A DNA stretch of 64,000 nucleotides, taken from positions 1-64,000 of the forward strand of contig JAFRRP010000012.1 of the NCBI GenBank assembly GCA_017428085.1, in the 5' to 3' direction. Origin of the DNA: Clostridia bacterium (GTDB taxonomy: Bacteria > Bacillota > Clostridia > Oscillospirales > Acutalibacteraceae). Within the stretch, counting starts at the first letter, position 1, and each line of letters begins with the position of its first letter. The position numbers and the translations under genes were made by a program. Below the pieces are notes generated by a model that did not search any database, was not told the DNA's origin, and was given only the letters and a program-made list of their open reading frames with translations. Below are positions 1-8,243 of this stretch, in pieces.

Positions 1-5
1 AATAC

Positions 6-34
6 TTGACATCCATCCCCTCGTGTGGTACACT
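6..34 (+). promoter_or_regulatory. SigA-type promoter of rpmG-secE-nusG
   Basis: TTGACA at 6-11, a 17-bp spacer and TACACT at 29-34, with GTGGTA running into the -10. The layout matches the rplJ promoter at 2780-2808 closely. It lies 111 bp before the rpmG start and probably drives rpmG, secE and nusG. Confidence 0.7.
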
Positions 35-144
35 TATCGTACCTCTGCGAGGGTTCTTTTTTTGTGTGGAAGAAACCCACGGATCGCGGTAAATATCAAC
101 CGCGGGGAGAGCAGAGGGAGGCTGACGTAAATGGAGGTGCCGTT

Positions 145-294
145 ATGAGAGTGAAAATCACCCTGGCCTGCACGGAGTGCAAGCAAAGAAACTACAACAC
201 AATGAAGAACAAAAAGAACACGCCCGACCGGTTGGAGATGAATAAGTACTGCAGATTTTGCAGAAAGCATACGCTCCACAGAGAGACCAAGTAA
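145..294 (+). CDS. rpmG: 50S ribosomal protein L33
   Basis: A 49-residue L33, a small protein of the large ribosomal subunit near the E site. It has the family opening [12 protein letters not shown] and two Cys pairs (CTEC near residues 9-12, CRFC near 36-39), so this is the zinc-binding form. The ATG at 145 follows GGAGGTGCCGTT, a good ribosome binding site. An in-frame upstream ATG at 25 would add 40 residues not found in L33 and is not used. It is the first gene of the rpmG-secE-nusG operon, as in most Firmicutes. Confidence 0.95.
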   Translation: MRVKITLACTECKQRNYNTMKNKKNTPDRLEMNKYCRFCRKHTLHRETK

Positions 295-363
295 TTCTGC
301 GTGTCAGGCGGAGGCGATCAATGCGCCTCCCGAACCGATATTTCGCGAAAGGAAAGTAGTAAC

Positions 364-861
364 ATGGCAGAAAATACGGATAAGGATGCTCTGAAGGCCG
401 CAAAGGACGCTGAAAAGGCCGCCAAAAAGGCCAAACAGGAACGCATCAGACAGAGCAAGCCGAAAAAAGACGGCAACGCGTTCTCCCGCGCGGGCAAGGC
501 CGTGAAAAAGTTCTTCAAGGACTTTACGGGTACGTGCAAAAAGATCGTTTGGCCCACCGGCAAACAGGTCGTCAAGAACAGCCTGGTGGTGCTTGCCACC
601 ATCATCGTCATCGGCGCGGTCGTGGCGCTCATCGACTTCGGCCTGACCAAGATCTTTGACCTTGGCGAGCAGGGCGTCGTGGCGCTGGCGGAATACGTCG
701 GCGGCGAAGAGGAGACCACCGAGGCGGAAACTTCGCTGGATGAGGCGATCTCCGAAGGCGCGCAGGCGCTGGAGGGGCTGGAGACGGAAGCGGCTGAGGA
801 TGAGACCGCGGAAGCCGCCGAAGAGACCACCGAAGCGGCCGAGGAAGAGACCGCCGGCTGA
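364..861 (+). CDS. secE: Preprotein translocase subunit SecE with long N- and C-terminal extensions
   Basis: SecE clamps SecY in the inner-membrane SecYEG channel. The conserved core is visible near residues 45-100: an amphipathic segment (KKFFKDFTGTCKKIVWPT) followed by one membrane span (VVLATIIVIGAVVALIDFG). At 165 residues it is much longer than the usual 60-80. About 40 Lys/Ala-rich residues precede the core, and about 55 Glu/Ala/Thr-rich acidic residues follow the membrane span. The ATG at 364 has AGGAAAG upstream. Position between rpmG and nusG confirms identity. The acidic tail would sit outside the membrane; its role is unknown. Confidence 0.92.
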   Translation: MAENTDKDALKAAKDAEKAAKKAKQERIRQSKPKKDGNAFSRAGKAVKKFFKDFTGTCKKIVWPTGKQVVKNSLVVLATIIVIGAVVALIDFGLTKIFDLGEQGVVALAEYVGGEEETTEAETSLDEAISEGAQALEGLETEAAEDETAEAAEETTEAAEEETAG

Positions 862-890
862 ACGTAAATCATTGACGTAAGAGGACAAGC

Positions 891-1448
891 ATGTTTGAAG
901 ACAACAAATGGTATGTGGTCCACACATATTCAGGGTACGAAAACAAGGTAGCCGACAATATCATGAAGGCGGCGGAGAACCGCGGCATGACGGACCAGAT
1001 CTTAGAGGTCTGCGTGCCAACCGAGACCGTCACCGAGATCAAGGACGACAAGACCAGAGAGGTCGTCCGCAAGATATTCCCCGGCTATGTGCTTGTGAAG
1101 GTCGCTGTGGCTTACGACGATAAGACGCAGGGGCTGAAAATGTCGGATGTGGTTTGGTACATCATCCGCAACACCCGGGGCGTTACCGGTTTCGTGGGCC
1201 CCGAAGGCAAACCCGTTCCGCTGACGGAGGCCGAGATCTTAAAGCTCGGCGTGGAAAAGCGTACCGTCACCGTCGGTTACGAGGTGGGCGACCTCGTCAC
1301 CATCAACAGCGGCTCGTTCGACGGGTTCTCCGGCATCGTGGACAAGATCGACCTTGACAACGATACCGTCCGCGTCATCATCTCCATGATGGGACGCGAT
1401 ACTCCCCTGGAGCTCGGTCTGGACCAGGTGGAATCCGCCCTCGATTAA
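891..1448 (+). CDS. nusG: Transcription termination/antitermination factor NusG
   Basis: A 185-residue NusG, which binds RNA polymerase, affects pausing and Rho-linked termination, and couples transcription to translation. The NGN domain starts at KWYVVHTYSGYENKVA and contains FPGYVLVK and the RNTRGVTGFVG motif. The C-terminal KOW domain is EVGDLVTINSGSFDGFSG. Length and order are standard. It lies 29 bp after secE with a short AGAGGA ribosome binding site. Confidence 0.97.
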   Translation: MFEDNKWYVVHTYSGYENKVADNIMKAAENRGMTDQILEVCVPTETVTEIKDDKTREVVRKIFPGYVLVKVAVAYDDKTQGLKMSDVVWYIIRNTRGVTGFVGPEGKPVPLTEAEILKLGVEKRTVTVGYEVGDLVTINSGSFDGFSGIVDKIDLDNDTVRVIISMMGRDTPLELGLDQVESALD

Positions 1449-1510
1449 GACCGTCTATTTGGTAATCAGGCCTCAGCCGGGCCTTTTACATCCCCATGGA
1501 TATGGGGATC

Positions 1511-1544
1511 GTGGGAGGGGACAAATCCTTACTATCCCCGCCAC
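1511..1544 (+). promoter_or_regulatory. Possible L1-binding leader hairpin upstream of rplK
   Basis: GTGGGAGGGG at 1511-1520 can pair with CCCCGCCAC at 1536-1544 to form a hairpin 27 bp before the rplK start. In several Firmicutes a GTGGGAGG...CCAC element sits at this place and is thought to mimic the 23S rRNA site of L1, giving feedback control of rplK-rplA. Another small palindrome, ATCCCC...GGGGAT, lies at 1490-1509. Family assignment is inferred from position and shape. Confidence 0.45.
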
Positions 1545-1570
1545 TACCACATTTTTTTGGAGGTGCAGTT

Positions 1571-1996
1571 ATGGCACAAAAAGTTACAGGCTATATCAAA
1601 CTTCAGATCCCTGCCGGCAAGGCGACTCCCTCGCCCCCTGTAGGTCCCGCCCTCGGTCAGCACGGCGTCAACATCATGGCGTTCACCAAGGAATTCAACG
1701 AGAGAACCAAGAATGACATGGGCCTTATCATCCCCGTCATCATCACGGTTTACGCTGACCGTTCCTTCACGTTCATCACCAAAACTCCCCCCGCTGCCGT
1801 TCTCATCAAGAAGGCCTGCGGTCTCGAGAAGGCCTCCGGTGTTCCGAACAAGAACAAGGTGGCTACCATCACCAAAGAGCAGATCCAGAAGATCGCCGAA
1901 CAGAAGATGCCCGACCTCAACGCCGCTTCTTTGGAAGCCGCTATGAGCATGATCGCCGGTACGGCGCGCAGCATGGGCGTTGTTGTTGCGGACTGA
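1571..1996 (+). CDS. rplK: 50S ribosomal protein L11
   Basis: A 141-residue L11, the family's usual length, which forms the GTPase-associated region of the large subunit. Visible motifs: the N-terminal [35 protein letters not shown] and the C-terminal GTARSMGV. The ATG at 1571 is preceded by TTGGAGGTGC; an in-frame ATG at 1496 is a spurious extension across the leader hairpin. It is followed by rplA after 16 bp, the normal pair. Confidence 0.97.
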   Translation: MAQKVTGYIKLQIPAGKATPSPPVGPALGQHGVNIMAFTKEFNERTKNDMGLIIPVIITVYADRSFTFITKTPPAAVLIKKACGLEKASGVPNKNKVATITKEQIQKIAEQKMPDLNAASLEAAMSMIAGTARSMGVVVAD

Positions 1997-2012
1997 GCGG
2001 AGGTAGAAGAAG

Positions 2013-2714
2013 ATGAAACACGGTAAAAAGTATATTGACAGCAAAAAGCTGGTTGACAGATCCGTCCTTTACGAGGCGACCGACGCGCTTGACCTGGCCG
2101 TCAAGACCGCCAAAGCCAAGTTTGACGAGACCATCGAAGTACACATCCGTCTGGGCGTTGACTCCCGTCACGCGGACCAGCAGGTGAGAGGCGCGGTCGT
2201 GCTTCCCAACGGCACCGGCAAAAAGGTGCGTGTGTGCGTGTTCGCCAAGGACGCCGCCGCCGACGCCGCCAAAGAGGCGGGCGCGGAGATCGTAGGCGCG
2301 GAAGATCTGGTGGCCCAGATCCAGGGCGGCTTTATGGATTTTGACGTGTGCATCGCGGCGCCCAACATGATGGGCCTCGTGGGCCGTCTCGGTAAGCTGC
2401 TCGGTCCCCGCGGTCTGATGCCCAGCCCCAAGGCCGGCACCGTGACCCCCGACGTGGCCAAGGCCGTTACCGAAGCCAAAGCCGGTAAGATCGAGTACCG
2501 TCTGGACAAGACCAACATCATCCACTGCCCCATCGGCAAGGCCTCCTTCGGCGTTGACAAGCTGTATGAGAACTACGCCACCCTGATGGACGCGGTCATC
2601 AAGGCGAAGCCCGCCGCCGCCAAGGGCCAGTATATCCGCTCCTGCGCGGTGACTTCCACCATGGGCGTGGGCATCCGCATCAATCCCAACAAGGTCCTGA
2701 AGACCGAAGAGTGA
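2013..2714 (+). CDS. rplA: 50S ribosomal protein L1
   Basis: A 233-residue L1, which builds the L1 stalk next to the E site and is often the translational repressor of its own operon. It has the family segments [54 protein letters not shown] and [18 protein letters not shown]. The start at 2013 follows GCGGAGGTAGAAG. An inverted repeat pair at 2720-2769 lies right after the stop. Confidence 0.97.
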   Translation: MKHGKKYIDSKKLVDRSVLYEATDALDLAVKTAKAKFDETIEVHIRLGVDSRHADQQVRGAVVLPNGTGKKVRVCVFAKDAAADAAKEAGAEIVGAEDLVAQIQGGFMDFDVCIAAPNMMGLVGRLGKLLGPRGLMPSPKAGTVTPDVAKAVTEAKAGKIEYRLDKTNIIHCPIGKASFGVDKLYENYATLMDAVIKAKPAAAKGQYIRSCAVTSTMGVGIRINPNKVLKTEE

Positions 2715-2719
2715 TTTCT

Positions 2720-2769
2720 GCAGCACGGCGCCTCAGCAGCGTTATTACGGAGCTGAGGCTCCGTGCTAC
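2720..2769. repeat. CTCA-loop palindrome family, inverted pair
   Basis: Left copy 2720-2742 (imperfect stem) and right copy 2747-2769 (GGAGC/GCTCC stem around the loop) face each other four bases apart. Both hairpins and the larger pair could fold after the rplA stop. This is one member of a 16-copy family described in the findings. Confidence 0.8.
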
Positions 2770-2779
2770 AAAAAAACTC

Positions 2780-2808
2780 TTGACAAATACCACCCCGTGT
2801 GGTATCAT
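2780..2808 (+). promoter_or_regulatory. rplJ-rplL promoter with an inverted repeat in the spacer
   Basis: TTGACA at 2780-2785, a 17-bp spacer and TATCAT at 2803-2808. The spacer holds an inverted repeat, TACCAC and GTGGTA separated by five bases (2789-2805), which overlaps the -10. It could be an operator, or partly reflect the GTGGTA extended -10 seen in other promoters of this window. Confidence 0.7.
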
Positions 2809-2814
2809 ACCAAC

Positions 2815-2939
2815 GTTGCTGTTCTAAAGACAGCAGGTGCTTTCAAGCGTAAGGCAACAGCCGCCTGCCGAGGAATGGAGCAATAAAGGACGATTTTGAT
2901 CTTTTATGCCCTTCCGTCGCGCGGCGGAAGGGCTTTTTC
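2815..2939 (+). ncRNA. Ribosomal protein L10 leader with attenuator
   Basis: The untranslated leader before rplJ carries features of the L10 leader class: AGACAGCAGGTGC near 2828, later paired CCTGCCGAGG near 2864-2873, and a strong terminator-like hairpin at 2908-2939 (GCCCTTCCG/CGGAAGGGC then CTTTTT). In this class L10(L12)4 binds the leader and favours termination, so surplus L10-L12 lowers its own synthesis. The rplJ start lies 60 bp after the attenuator. Confidence 0.85.
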
Positions 2940-2998
2940 GTGTGAAAGCGCGGTCTGTCGGAACGTACATATTATTTTTGAAGGCAGGTGAATTCATT

Positions 2999-3595
2999 TT
3001 GCCAAGCGTACAGGTTTTAGAAGCAAAGAAAGCGCAGGTGGCGGCTCTCAAGGAGAAGTTCGACGGCGCGGTAGCGGGCGTAGTGGTGGACTATAAGGGC
3101 ATCACGGTGGCCGACGATACCAAGCTGAGAAAAGAGCTGAGAGAAGCGGGCGTTGATTACGTGGTGGCCAAGAACACCCTGATCAAGCTGGCGATCGCCG
3201 GTACGGCGCTGGAGGCGATGGACGAAGTGCTGGAAGGCACCACGGCCCTCGCTACATCCAAAGAGGATTACGTCGCCGCGGCGAAGATCCTCGCCAAGTT
3301 CGCGGAGAAGAACGATAACTTCAAGATCAAAAGCGGTTTCCTTGACGGAGAGCTGATCTCCCTTGAAAAGATCGATTCTTTGGCGAAGCTGCCGTCCAAG
3401 GAGCAGTTGCTGGCGTCCGTCTGCATGGTATTCCAGGCTCCCATGGCGTCTTTCGCGCGCGCGATCCAGGCCATCATCGACAAGGGCGGCGAAGCCGCAG
3501 CCGAAGAGGCCCCTGCTGAAGAGGCTGCTCCCGCAGAGGAAGCTCCCGCAGCAGAAGCTGCTCCCGCAGCAACGGAAGAGGCGGCCGCCGAATAA
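2999..3595 (+). CDS. rplJ: 50S ribosomal protein L10
   Basis: L10 anchors the L7/L12 stalk. The chosen start is TTG at 2999, which has AAGGCAGGTG upstream and gives a 198-residue protein opening PSVQVLEAKKAQVAALKEKF. The reading frame is open back to 2906 but that part is the attenuator. Conserved pieces: VVVDYKGITVADDTKLRKEL, VVAKNTLIKLAI and the C-terminal helix that binds L12 dimers. The last 35 or so residues are an Ala/Glu/Pro-rich acidic tail, an extension of the sort common in Clostridia. Confidence 0.95.
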   Translation: MPSVQVLEAKKAQVAALKEKFDGAVAGVVVDYKGITVADDTKLRKELREAGVDYVVAKNTLIKLAIAGTALEAMDEVLEGTTALATSKEDYVAAAKILAKFAEKNDNFKIKSGFLDGELISLEKIDSLAKLPSKEQLLASVCMVFQAPMASFARAIQAIIDKGGEAAAEEAPAEEAAPAEEAPAAEAAPAATEEAAAE

Positions 3596-3644
3596 TAGGG
3601 CTGACGAACCAATCTAACCAATAATCAAATGGAGGATAATTATC

Positions 3645-4025
3645 ATGGCATCCGAGAAAATTGTTGCAATCGTTGATGAAGTTGCTGCCCTCTCCGTTCT
3701 TGAGCTGGCAGAGCTTGTAAAAGAAGTAGAAGACAGATTCGGCGTCAGCGCTGCCGCTGCTGTTGCCGTTGCCGCTCCCGCCGGTGGCGAAGCCGCCGCC
3801 GTGGAAGAGAAGACCGAGTTCGACGTGGTTCTGGAAGGCTTCGACGCCGCCGCCAAGATCAAGGTCATCAAGGCTGTCCGTGAGCTGACCGGTCTGGGTC
3901 TTGCCGAGGCGAAAGCCGCTGTCGAAGGCGCCCCCAAGGCCATCAAGGAAGGCGTGTCCAAGGACGACGCCGAGGCTGCCAAGGCCAAGCTGGAAGAGGC
4001 CGGCGGCAAGGTCGCTCTCAAGTAA
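3645..4025 (+). CDS. rplL: 50S ribosomal protein L7/L12
   Basis: A 126-residue L7/L12, the multi-copy stalk protein that recruits translation factors. The N-terminal dimerisation region ([20 protein letters not shown]), an Ala-rich hinge and the C-terminal domain ([35 protein letters not shown]) are all present. GGAGGATAATTATC precedes the ATG. A terminator follows at 4048, so rpoB is not the next gene, unlike in most Firmicutes. Confidence 0.97.
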   Translation: MASEKIVAIVDEVAALSVLELAELVKEVEDRFGVSAAAAVAVAAPAGGEAAAVEEKTEFDVVLEGFDAAAKIKVIKAVRELTGLGLAEAKAAVEGAPKAIKEGVSKDDAEAAKAKLEEAGGKVALK

Positions 4026-4047
4026 TTTTACCGACGCAACAAAAATC

Positions 4048-4080
4048 GAGCCGAGGCAAAACGCCCCGGCTTGTTTTTTG
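4048..4080 (+). terminator. Intrinsic terminator after rplL
   Basis: AGCCGAGG and CCCCGGCT form a stem with one mismatch, followed by TTGTTTTTTG. It ends the ribosomal-protein operon. Confidence 0.85.
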
Positions 4081-4109
4081 TCTTTGCCCCCGCATGGGGC
4101 GCTCCGCGA

Positions 4110-4138
4110 TTGACAACGCACGGGGACGGTGGTATGCT
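4110..4138 (+). promoter_or_regulatory. Promoter of corA
   Basis: TTGACA at 4110-4115, a 17-bp spacer and TATGCT at 4133-4138, with GGTGGTA before the -10. A degenerate copy of the palindromic repeat (4157-4177, loop CCAAGG) lies in the leader. Confidence 0.65.
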
Positions 4139-4195
4139 TTTGACAAGCAGAAAAGAACGGAGCCAAGGCTCCGTGCGACCGAAAAGGTGATATCG

Positions 4196-5131
4196 ATGTT
4201 TTATGAATTGACCGATCAAATGAAGGAGATCGACGGCGCCGCCCTCCGGGAGGACGCGCTTACCGTCGGCTTTGTGAACAGGGAAGAGGCCGCGGCGGCG
4301 CTGGGCCGCTTCGGGCTGGCGGAGGAAAACGCCGCCATGCTGCAGACGGCCAACAAGCGCTTCCGCTCCGGCGTGCAGGTGTACGACGACTACACCTTTA
4401 CGGAGCTGCGCGTCACCGACTACGCCCACACCGAGGAGGACGACGACTGCCTGGCGCTGTTCATCAAAAAGAACCTGTTCGTGGTGATCGACGTGGGGGA
4501 CCACGACGCCTCCACCCGGCGCAAATTCATGGATGCCGTGCGCCGCTGCGCCTTCAAGACGCCCACGCTCGAAAAGGTGATCTACGGCTTCCTCGATTCG
4601 CTGATCGCGGACGGCACCGGCCATCTGGAGGACGCCGCCCTGCGCATGGCGGAGCTGGAGGAGGCGGTCTTCAGCGGCAACGCGGGCAAGGATTTCAACT
4701 CCACGCTGCTGAAAATGAAGAAGCGCCTGATCAAAATGCACAACTTCTACGAACAGCTTTTGGATATCAGTACCGCGCTGGATGAGGATGAGAACAGTTT
4801 GTTTGACGCCGAATACCTGCGGTATCTGGCCAACTTCTCGCAGAAGGTGATCCGCCTGCGGGAGGATATCGATTCCCTCAGCAGCACGCTCAGCCACGTG
4901 CAGGACGCCTATTCTGCCTATCTCGATCTGCAGCTCAACCGCAGCATGAAGGTGTTTACGGTGATGACCAGCATCTTCTTCCCGCTGACCATCATCGCGG
5001 GCTGGTACGGCATGAACTTCGTCAACATGCCGGAGCTGCACTGGCGCTTCGGCTACGTCTACGTCATCGTCCTGTCCATCGCCGTCAGCGCCTTCCTCAT
5101 CTGGCTGGGGAAGAAAAAGAAATGGTATTGA
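4196..5131 (+). CDS. corA: CorA-family divalent cation transporter
   Basis: CorA channels form pentamers for Mg2+ (or Co2+/Ni2+) uptake across the inner membrane. The protein has 311 residues: a large acidic cytoplasmic domain, a long helix (about residues 180-245), and two C-terminal membrane spans. The signature YGMNF sits after the first span (FPLTIIAGWYGMNFVNMPEL), and a short basic tail (KKKKWY) follows the second. ATG 4196 is chosen because family similarity begins at MFYELTDQMKEID; the open frame to 4094 crosses the promoter and repeat. It stands alone behind its own promoter. Confidence 0.9.
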   Translation: MFYELTDQMKEIDGAALREDALTVGFVNREEAAAALGRFGLAEENAAMLQTANKRFRSGVQVYDDYTFTELRVTDYAHTEEDDDCLALFIKKNLFVVIDVGDHDASTRRKFMDAVRRCAFKTPTLEKVIYGFLDSLIADGTGHLEDAALRMAELEEAVFSGNAGKDFNSTLLKMKKRLIKMHNFYEQLLDISTALDEDENSLFDAEYLRYLANFSQKVIRLREDIDSLSSTLSHVQDAYSAYLDLQLNRSMKVFTVMTSIFFPLTIIAGWYGMNFVNMPELHWRFGYVYVIVLSIAVSAFLIWLGKKKKWY

Positions 5132-5278
5132 TCGGCGCCGAGTCGGAAGTCGGGAGCACTGATCGAATCGGGCAGCCGCGCTACCATGATACGCCTGCGG
5201 CACGTTTTTGAAGCCCCCGGCAATCTGCTAAAATGCTGCCATTTTTTTGATTTCACAAAATTAGTGAAGACAAAAAAG

Positions 5279-5317
5279 AAAGCGAAGCGGGATTTTCCCT
5301 TACTTCGCTTTTTTTGT
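5279..5317. terminator. Bidirectional terminator between corA and azlD
   Basis: AAAGCGAAG and CTTCGCTTT flank a 14-base loop, with T-rich tracts on the right and A-rich on the left. It can end both corA (+) and azlCD (-). The rest of 5132-5344 has a short GTCGGAA-type heptad fragment near 5148 and no gene. Confidence 0.8.
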
Positions 5318-5344
5318 TTCTGACGGCTGACTGCTGATTACTTG

Positions 5345-5653
5345 TTAATGCACCAAAATCAATTCCAGCACAAAAACCGTCACGCAGCAGGCGATGGCGG
5401 TCTTGAACAGGTCCGCGCCAAGCCACGCGGCCAGCACCCCGACGACCATGGCGGCGACGCCGGACCAGACGCTCTGCGTGGCGTGTACGATGGCCGGGAA
5501 GGTCATCACCGCCAGGGTGACGTAGGGTACGTAATACAGGAACGAATTGAAAAAGCGGTTTTTGATCTTTTTGCGGATCACCGTCAGCGGCAACACGCGG
5601 ATCAAAAAGGTCACGCCCGCCATCACGGCGATATACAGCCAGATACTTTTCAC
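5345..5653 (-). CDS. azlD: Branched-chain amino acid transport protein AzlD
   Basis: AzlD is the small partner of AzlC in branched-chain amino acid export. It has 102 residues and about four membrane spans (LYIAVMAGVTFLIRVLPL, YYVPYVTLAVMTFPAIV, AAMVVGVLAAWLGA, ACCVTVFVLELILV). The start is GTG at 5653, overlapping the azlC stop by four bases (GTGA), which indicates translational coupling. The pair shares one promoter. Confidence 0.9.
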   Translation of the reverse strand: MKSIWLYIAVMAGVTFLIRVLPLTVIRKKIKNRFFNSFLYYVPYVTLAVMTFPAIVHATQSVWSGVAAMVVGVLAAWLGADLFKTAIACCVTVFVLELILVH

Positions 5654-6399
5654 GGCGCGGCCTCCTCTCTGCGGGCTTCCTCCGGCGCGGGTTCGTCCTC
5701 CGTTTTCCGCGGGAACAGCAGCGCCGCGGCGGCTGAGATCACGACGGCGAGGATGATGGTACGGGTGCCCTCCGGCAGGCCGCATACCACCGGCAGTACG
5801 CTGCACAGGTAGCTCAATGTGAAGCAGACGAGGATGATCCCGGCGATCAGCTTGTCCTTGCGGGCGGGCGGGATGATGATGGCGAAGAACATGCCGAACA
5901 GCGCCACGCTGAGGGCGCTGACCGCCCGGGCGGGCAAAACCTCCCCGGCGAAGATGCCGATCGCGGTGCCCACGCTCCACCCGGGGATCGCCACCGCCAT
6001 GGCGCCGTAGACGTACCACGGGGGGATATCGCCCTCCCGCGCGATGGAGATGCCGAAGATCTCGTCGGTGACGTCAAAACCGATCAGCAGCCGGTGGCGC
6101 AGCTTTAAGTCGGGGGCCATGCGCTGGCTTTCGGCGCAGCTCATCAAAAAGTAGCGGGCGTTGGCGATCAGCGTGGCCAGCGCCATTTCCCAATAGGAGA
6201 CCTGCGCCGCGATCATCGTAAAGCCCGCGTATTCCCCGGCGGAGGCGTTGCACAGAAAGCTGGCCAGAAAGCCCTGAAACGGCGAAAGCCCCGCCTTGGC
6301 GGCGGGGATGCCCAACGAGAAGCTGACGGCCAGGTAACCCAGCGCAATGGGGACGCCGTCCTTTATGCCCTGTAAAAAAAGCGCGCGGTTGTTTTTCAT
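5650..6399 (-). CDS. azlC: Branched-chain amino acid exporter AzlC
   Basis: AzlC is the large subunit of the AzlCD branched-chain amino acid exporter, which removes excess valine, leucine and isoleucine. The 249-residue protein starts MKNNRALFLQGIKDGVPIAL and carries the family segments GYLAVSFSLGI, LCNASAGEYAGFT and NARYFLMSCAESQR, with about six to eight membrane spans and a charged C-terminal tail. The only plausible ATG, 6399, lies seven bases after a -10 (6407-6412) and no ribosome binding site fits between, so the mRNA may be leaderless. The frame upstream of 6399 is the promoter. Confidence 0.9.
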   Translation of the reverse strand: MKNNRALFLQGIKDGVPIALGYLAVSFSLGIPAAKAGLSPFQGFLASFLCNASAGEYAGFTMIAAQVSYWEMALATLIANARYFLMSCAESQRMAPDLKLRHRLLIGFDVTDEIFGISIAREGDIPPWYVYGAMAVAIPGWSVGTAIGIFAGEVLPARAVSALSVALFGMFFAIIIPPARKDKLIAGIILVCFTLSYLCSVLPVVCGLPEGTRTIILAVVISAAAALLFPRKTEDEPAPEEARREEAAP

Positions 6400-6406
6400 G
6401 GACACA

Positions 6407-6435
6407 ATCGTATCACGGATCGGGAGATTTGTCAA
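6407..6435 (-). promoter_or_regulatory. azlCD promoter, probably giving a leaderless transcript
   Basis: On the minus strand TTGACA is at 6435-6430, the spacer is 17 bp and TACGAT is at 6412-6407. Transcription would begin near 6400, next to the ATG at 6399. Confidence 0.55.
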
Positions 6436-6544
6436 GGCGGTTTGCGCCGCTCTTGAAATGATATGCCGCCTGACGGCAGCGTGATATGATATTCGCCTTT
6501 GTGATCTTCATTCGCGCAGCAATATCATTGCGCCGCGCCGCCCG

Positions 6545-6623
6545 TTTCATTAAAAACCAAAAACTAAAAATTAAGAACTAAGAACTAGGAACTAAGAACT
6601 AAGAACTAACAACTAACAACTAA
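6545..6623. repeat. Degenerate AAGAACT heptad array
   Basis: About ten near-repeats of AAGAACT/AACTAAG fill the space between azlC and the permease gene. It is one of several arrays with a seven-base period but different sequence. The remainder of 6436-6627 shows no gene. Confidence 0.85.
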
Positions 6624-6627
6624 CGCC

Positions 6628-8103
6628 TCAATGATATCCCACCCACACCGCGAACAGCATCACGGCCACGGCCACCACGGCCTCGCCGACGAACAGCTTC
6701 CACGAAAAGCGCAGCCACTTGCCGTAGGAGACGCCGATGAGCCCGATGGCGATGATCATGACGCTGCTGGTGGGGTAGAGGAGGTTGGTGAAGCCGTCCG
6801 CCATGGCGAAGGTCAGCGCCACGGTGTTGGAGCTGATGCCCATCAGGTGCGCCAGCGGGATCACCAGCGGCATCACGAGGAACGCCTTGGCGGTGCCGGA
6901 GCCGATGAAGATCTCCAGCAGCGCGATGAACAGGAAGATGATCAGGATCGCGCCGTATCCGCCGGTCTGCGACAGCGCCCCGTAGACGCAGTACAGGATC
7001 GTGTGCATGATCTTGCCCGTGTTGAGGATATAGGCCACCGAGATGACCATGAAGATCAGCGGCAGCGCCGGGGCGATGGTCCTGATGCCGGTGAGGAAGC
7101 CGGACAGCAGCTCTTTTCCCTTCATGCCGGAGAGCTTGCCCGCCAGCAGGCCGCCCGTCAGGAAGCATAGCGCCAGCCCGCCCATGGAGAGCGTGCCCTC
7201 CATGCCGAGGATGAAGTCGAGGATGATGCAGACGAACGCGCCGACCAGGCACACGCCGAAAGCCCTCGCGCCCCGGCCGGTGGCTTTGTCCGCCAGCACC
7301 GCTTCCGGGTCGGCGGAGGCGTATTTTTCGCGCAGCGCGGCGTCGCTCTCGTAGACGAGACTCTTTTTCGGGTCCCGTTCTATTTTTTTCGCGTAGGTCA
7401 TCAGGAACGCCAGCAGCACCGCGTAGACCAGCGCGAACACGATCAGCCGCAGCCACAGCCCGGAGAATATCTCCACGTCGCCCGCCAATTTTTGCACCGT
7501 CATCACGTTGAAGGGGTTGAAGGTGGCGGCGGTAAAGCCGAAGGCCACCGCGACCAGGCTCATGCTCAGCCCCACGAGGGAATCCCAGCCCAGCGCCAGC
7601 GCGACGGCCACGGTGATGGGCACCAGCGTGACGCTCTCCTCAAAGATGCCGGCGGTGGAGGCCAGCGCCATGAAGAAGAACACCAGCACCGCCATCAGCA
7701 GGTATTTCCGCCGGGAGAACCGCTTGATGGCCGCCGCCACGATGTAATTCAGCACGCCCGCCCGTTCCAGCAGCAAAAACGTGCCGCCCATCAGCACGAT
7801 GAACACGACGATCAGGATGCCGGTCATGCCGGTGCCGCGGGTGTCGTGCTCCACGAAGACCATCACCGGCGCGGCGACGATCTTCCACAGCGGCAGCCGG
7901 AAGTCCCTGATCGGGACGTAGACGCTGTCGGTGGTGATCTCCTCCTTGCCGGAGACCATGTCGTAGATGGTGGTGTACTCGCCGCACGGCACCACCTGCG
8001 TCAGGATCCCCGCAAAGACCCACACCGCCAGCAGGATCGCCGTGATGCCGACGATCGTCTTTTTGTTGATCTGCAGGCCCTCATTTTTTTTCTCTTCCGC
8101 CAT
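6628..8103 (-). CDS. yfcC: YfcC-family (DcuC/AbgT-like) permease
   Basis: An integral membrane protein of 491 residues with about 12 spans, resembling the YfcC family of the ion-transporter superfamily, whose members are annotated as C4-dicarboxylate or basic amino acid carriers. Visible features: N-terminal span after a short charged tail (KKTIVGITAILLAVWVFAGI), the periplasmic VVPCGEYTTIYD, AFGFTAATFNPFNVMTVQKLAG in the middle, and FIGSGTAKAFLVMPLVIPLAHLMGIS near the C terminus, typical re-entrant-loop motifs. AGGAAG precedes the ATG and a promoter lies at 8215-8243. The substrate cannot be read from the sequence. Confidence 0.75.
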   Translation of the reverse strand: MAEEKKNEGLQINKKTIVGITAILLAVWVFAGILTQVVPCGEYTTIYDMVSGKEEITTDSVYVPIRDFRLPLWKIVAAPVMVFVEHDTRGTGMTGILIVVFIVLMGGTFLLLERAGVLNYIVAAAIKRFSRRKYLLMAVLVFFFMALASTAGIFEESVTLVPITVAVALALGWDSLVGLSMSLVAVAFGFTAATFNPFNVMTVQKLAGDVEIFSGLWLRLIVFALVYAVLLAFLMTYAKKIERDPKKSLVYESDAALREKYASADPEAVLADKATGRGARAFGVCLVGAFVCIILDFILGMEGTLSMGGLALCFLTGGLLAGKLSGMKGKELLSGFLTGIRTIAPALPLIFMVISVAYILNTGKIMHTILYCVYGALSQTGGYGAILIIFLFIALLEIFIGSGTAKAFLVMPLVIPLAHLMGISSNTVALTFAMADGFTNLLYPTSSVMIIAIGLIGVSYGKWLRFSWKLFVGEAVVAVAVMLFAVWVGYH

Positions 8104-8116
8104 GATGCTTCCTCCA

Positions 8117-8141
8117 CGCAGCGCGGCGCCTCAGTGCCGCT
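8117..8141. repeat. CTCA-loop palindrome copy in the permease leader
   Basis: An imperfect GTGCC-class hairpin copy (GGCGC/GTGCC around CTCA) between the promoter at 8215 and the start at 8103, so it would be in the permease 5' leader. Confidence 0.7.
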
Positions 8142-8214
8142 ATTGTCGCAAATCGTAAGATCATGCGGCGCGTTTGTATGCGTTGCGCCGTCTGATTACG
8201 ATTGAATATACGCA

Positions 8215-8243
8215 ATTCTATCATTATCGGGGAAGAATGTCAA
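8215..8243 (-). promoter_or_regulatory. Promoter of the permease gene
   Basis: Minus strand: TTGACA at 8243-8238, 17-bp spacer, TAGAAT at 8220-8215. Between here and the next gene (8244-8406) is AT-rich DNA and, at 8362-8400, two small palindromes with CTGCGG loops. Confidence 0.6.

Noticed and set aside
6399..6435. A longer AzlC starting at TTG 6435
   Set aside because: That TTG is the -35 of the promoter and the extra 12 residues do not resemble AzlC.
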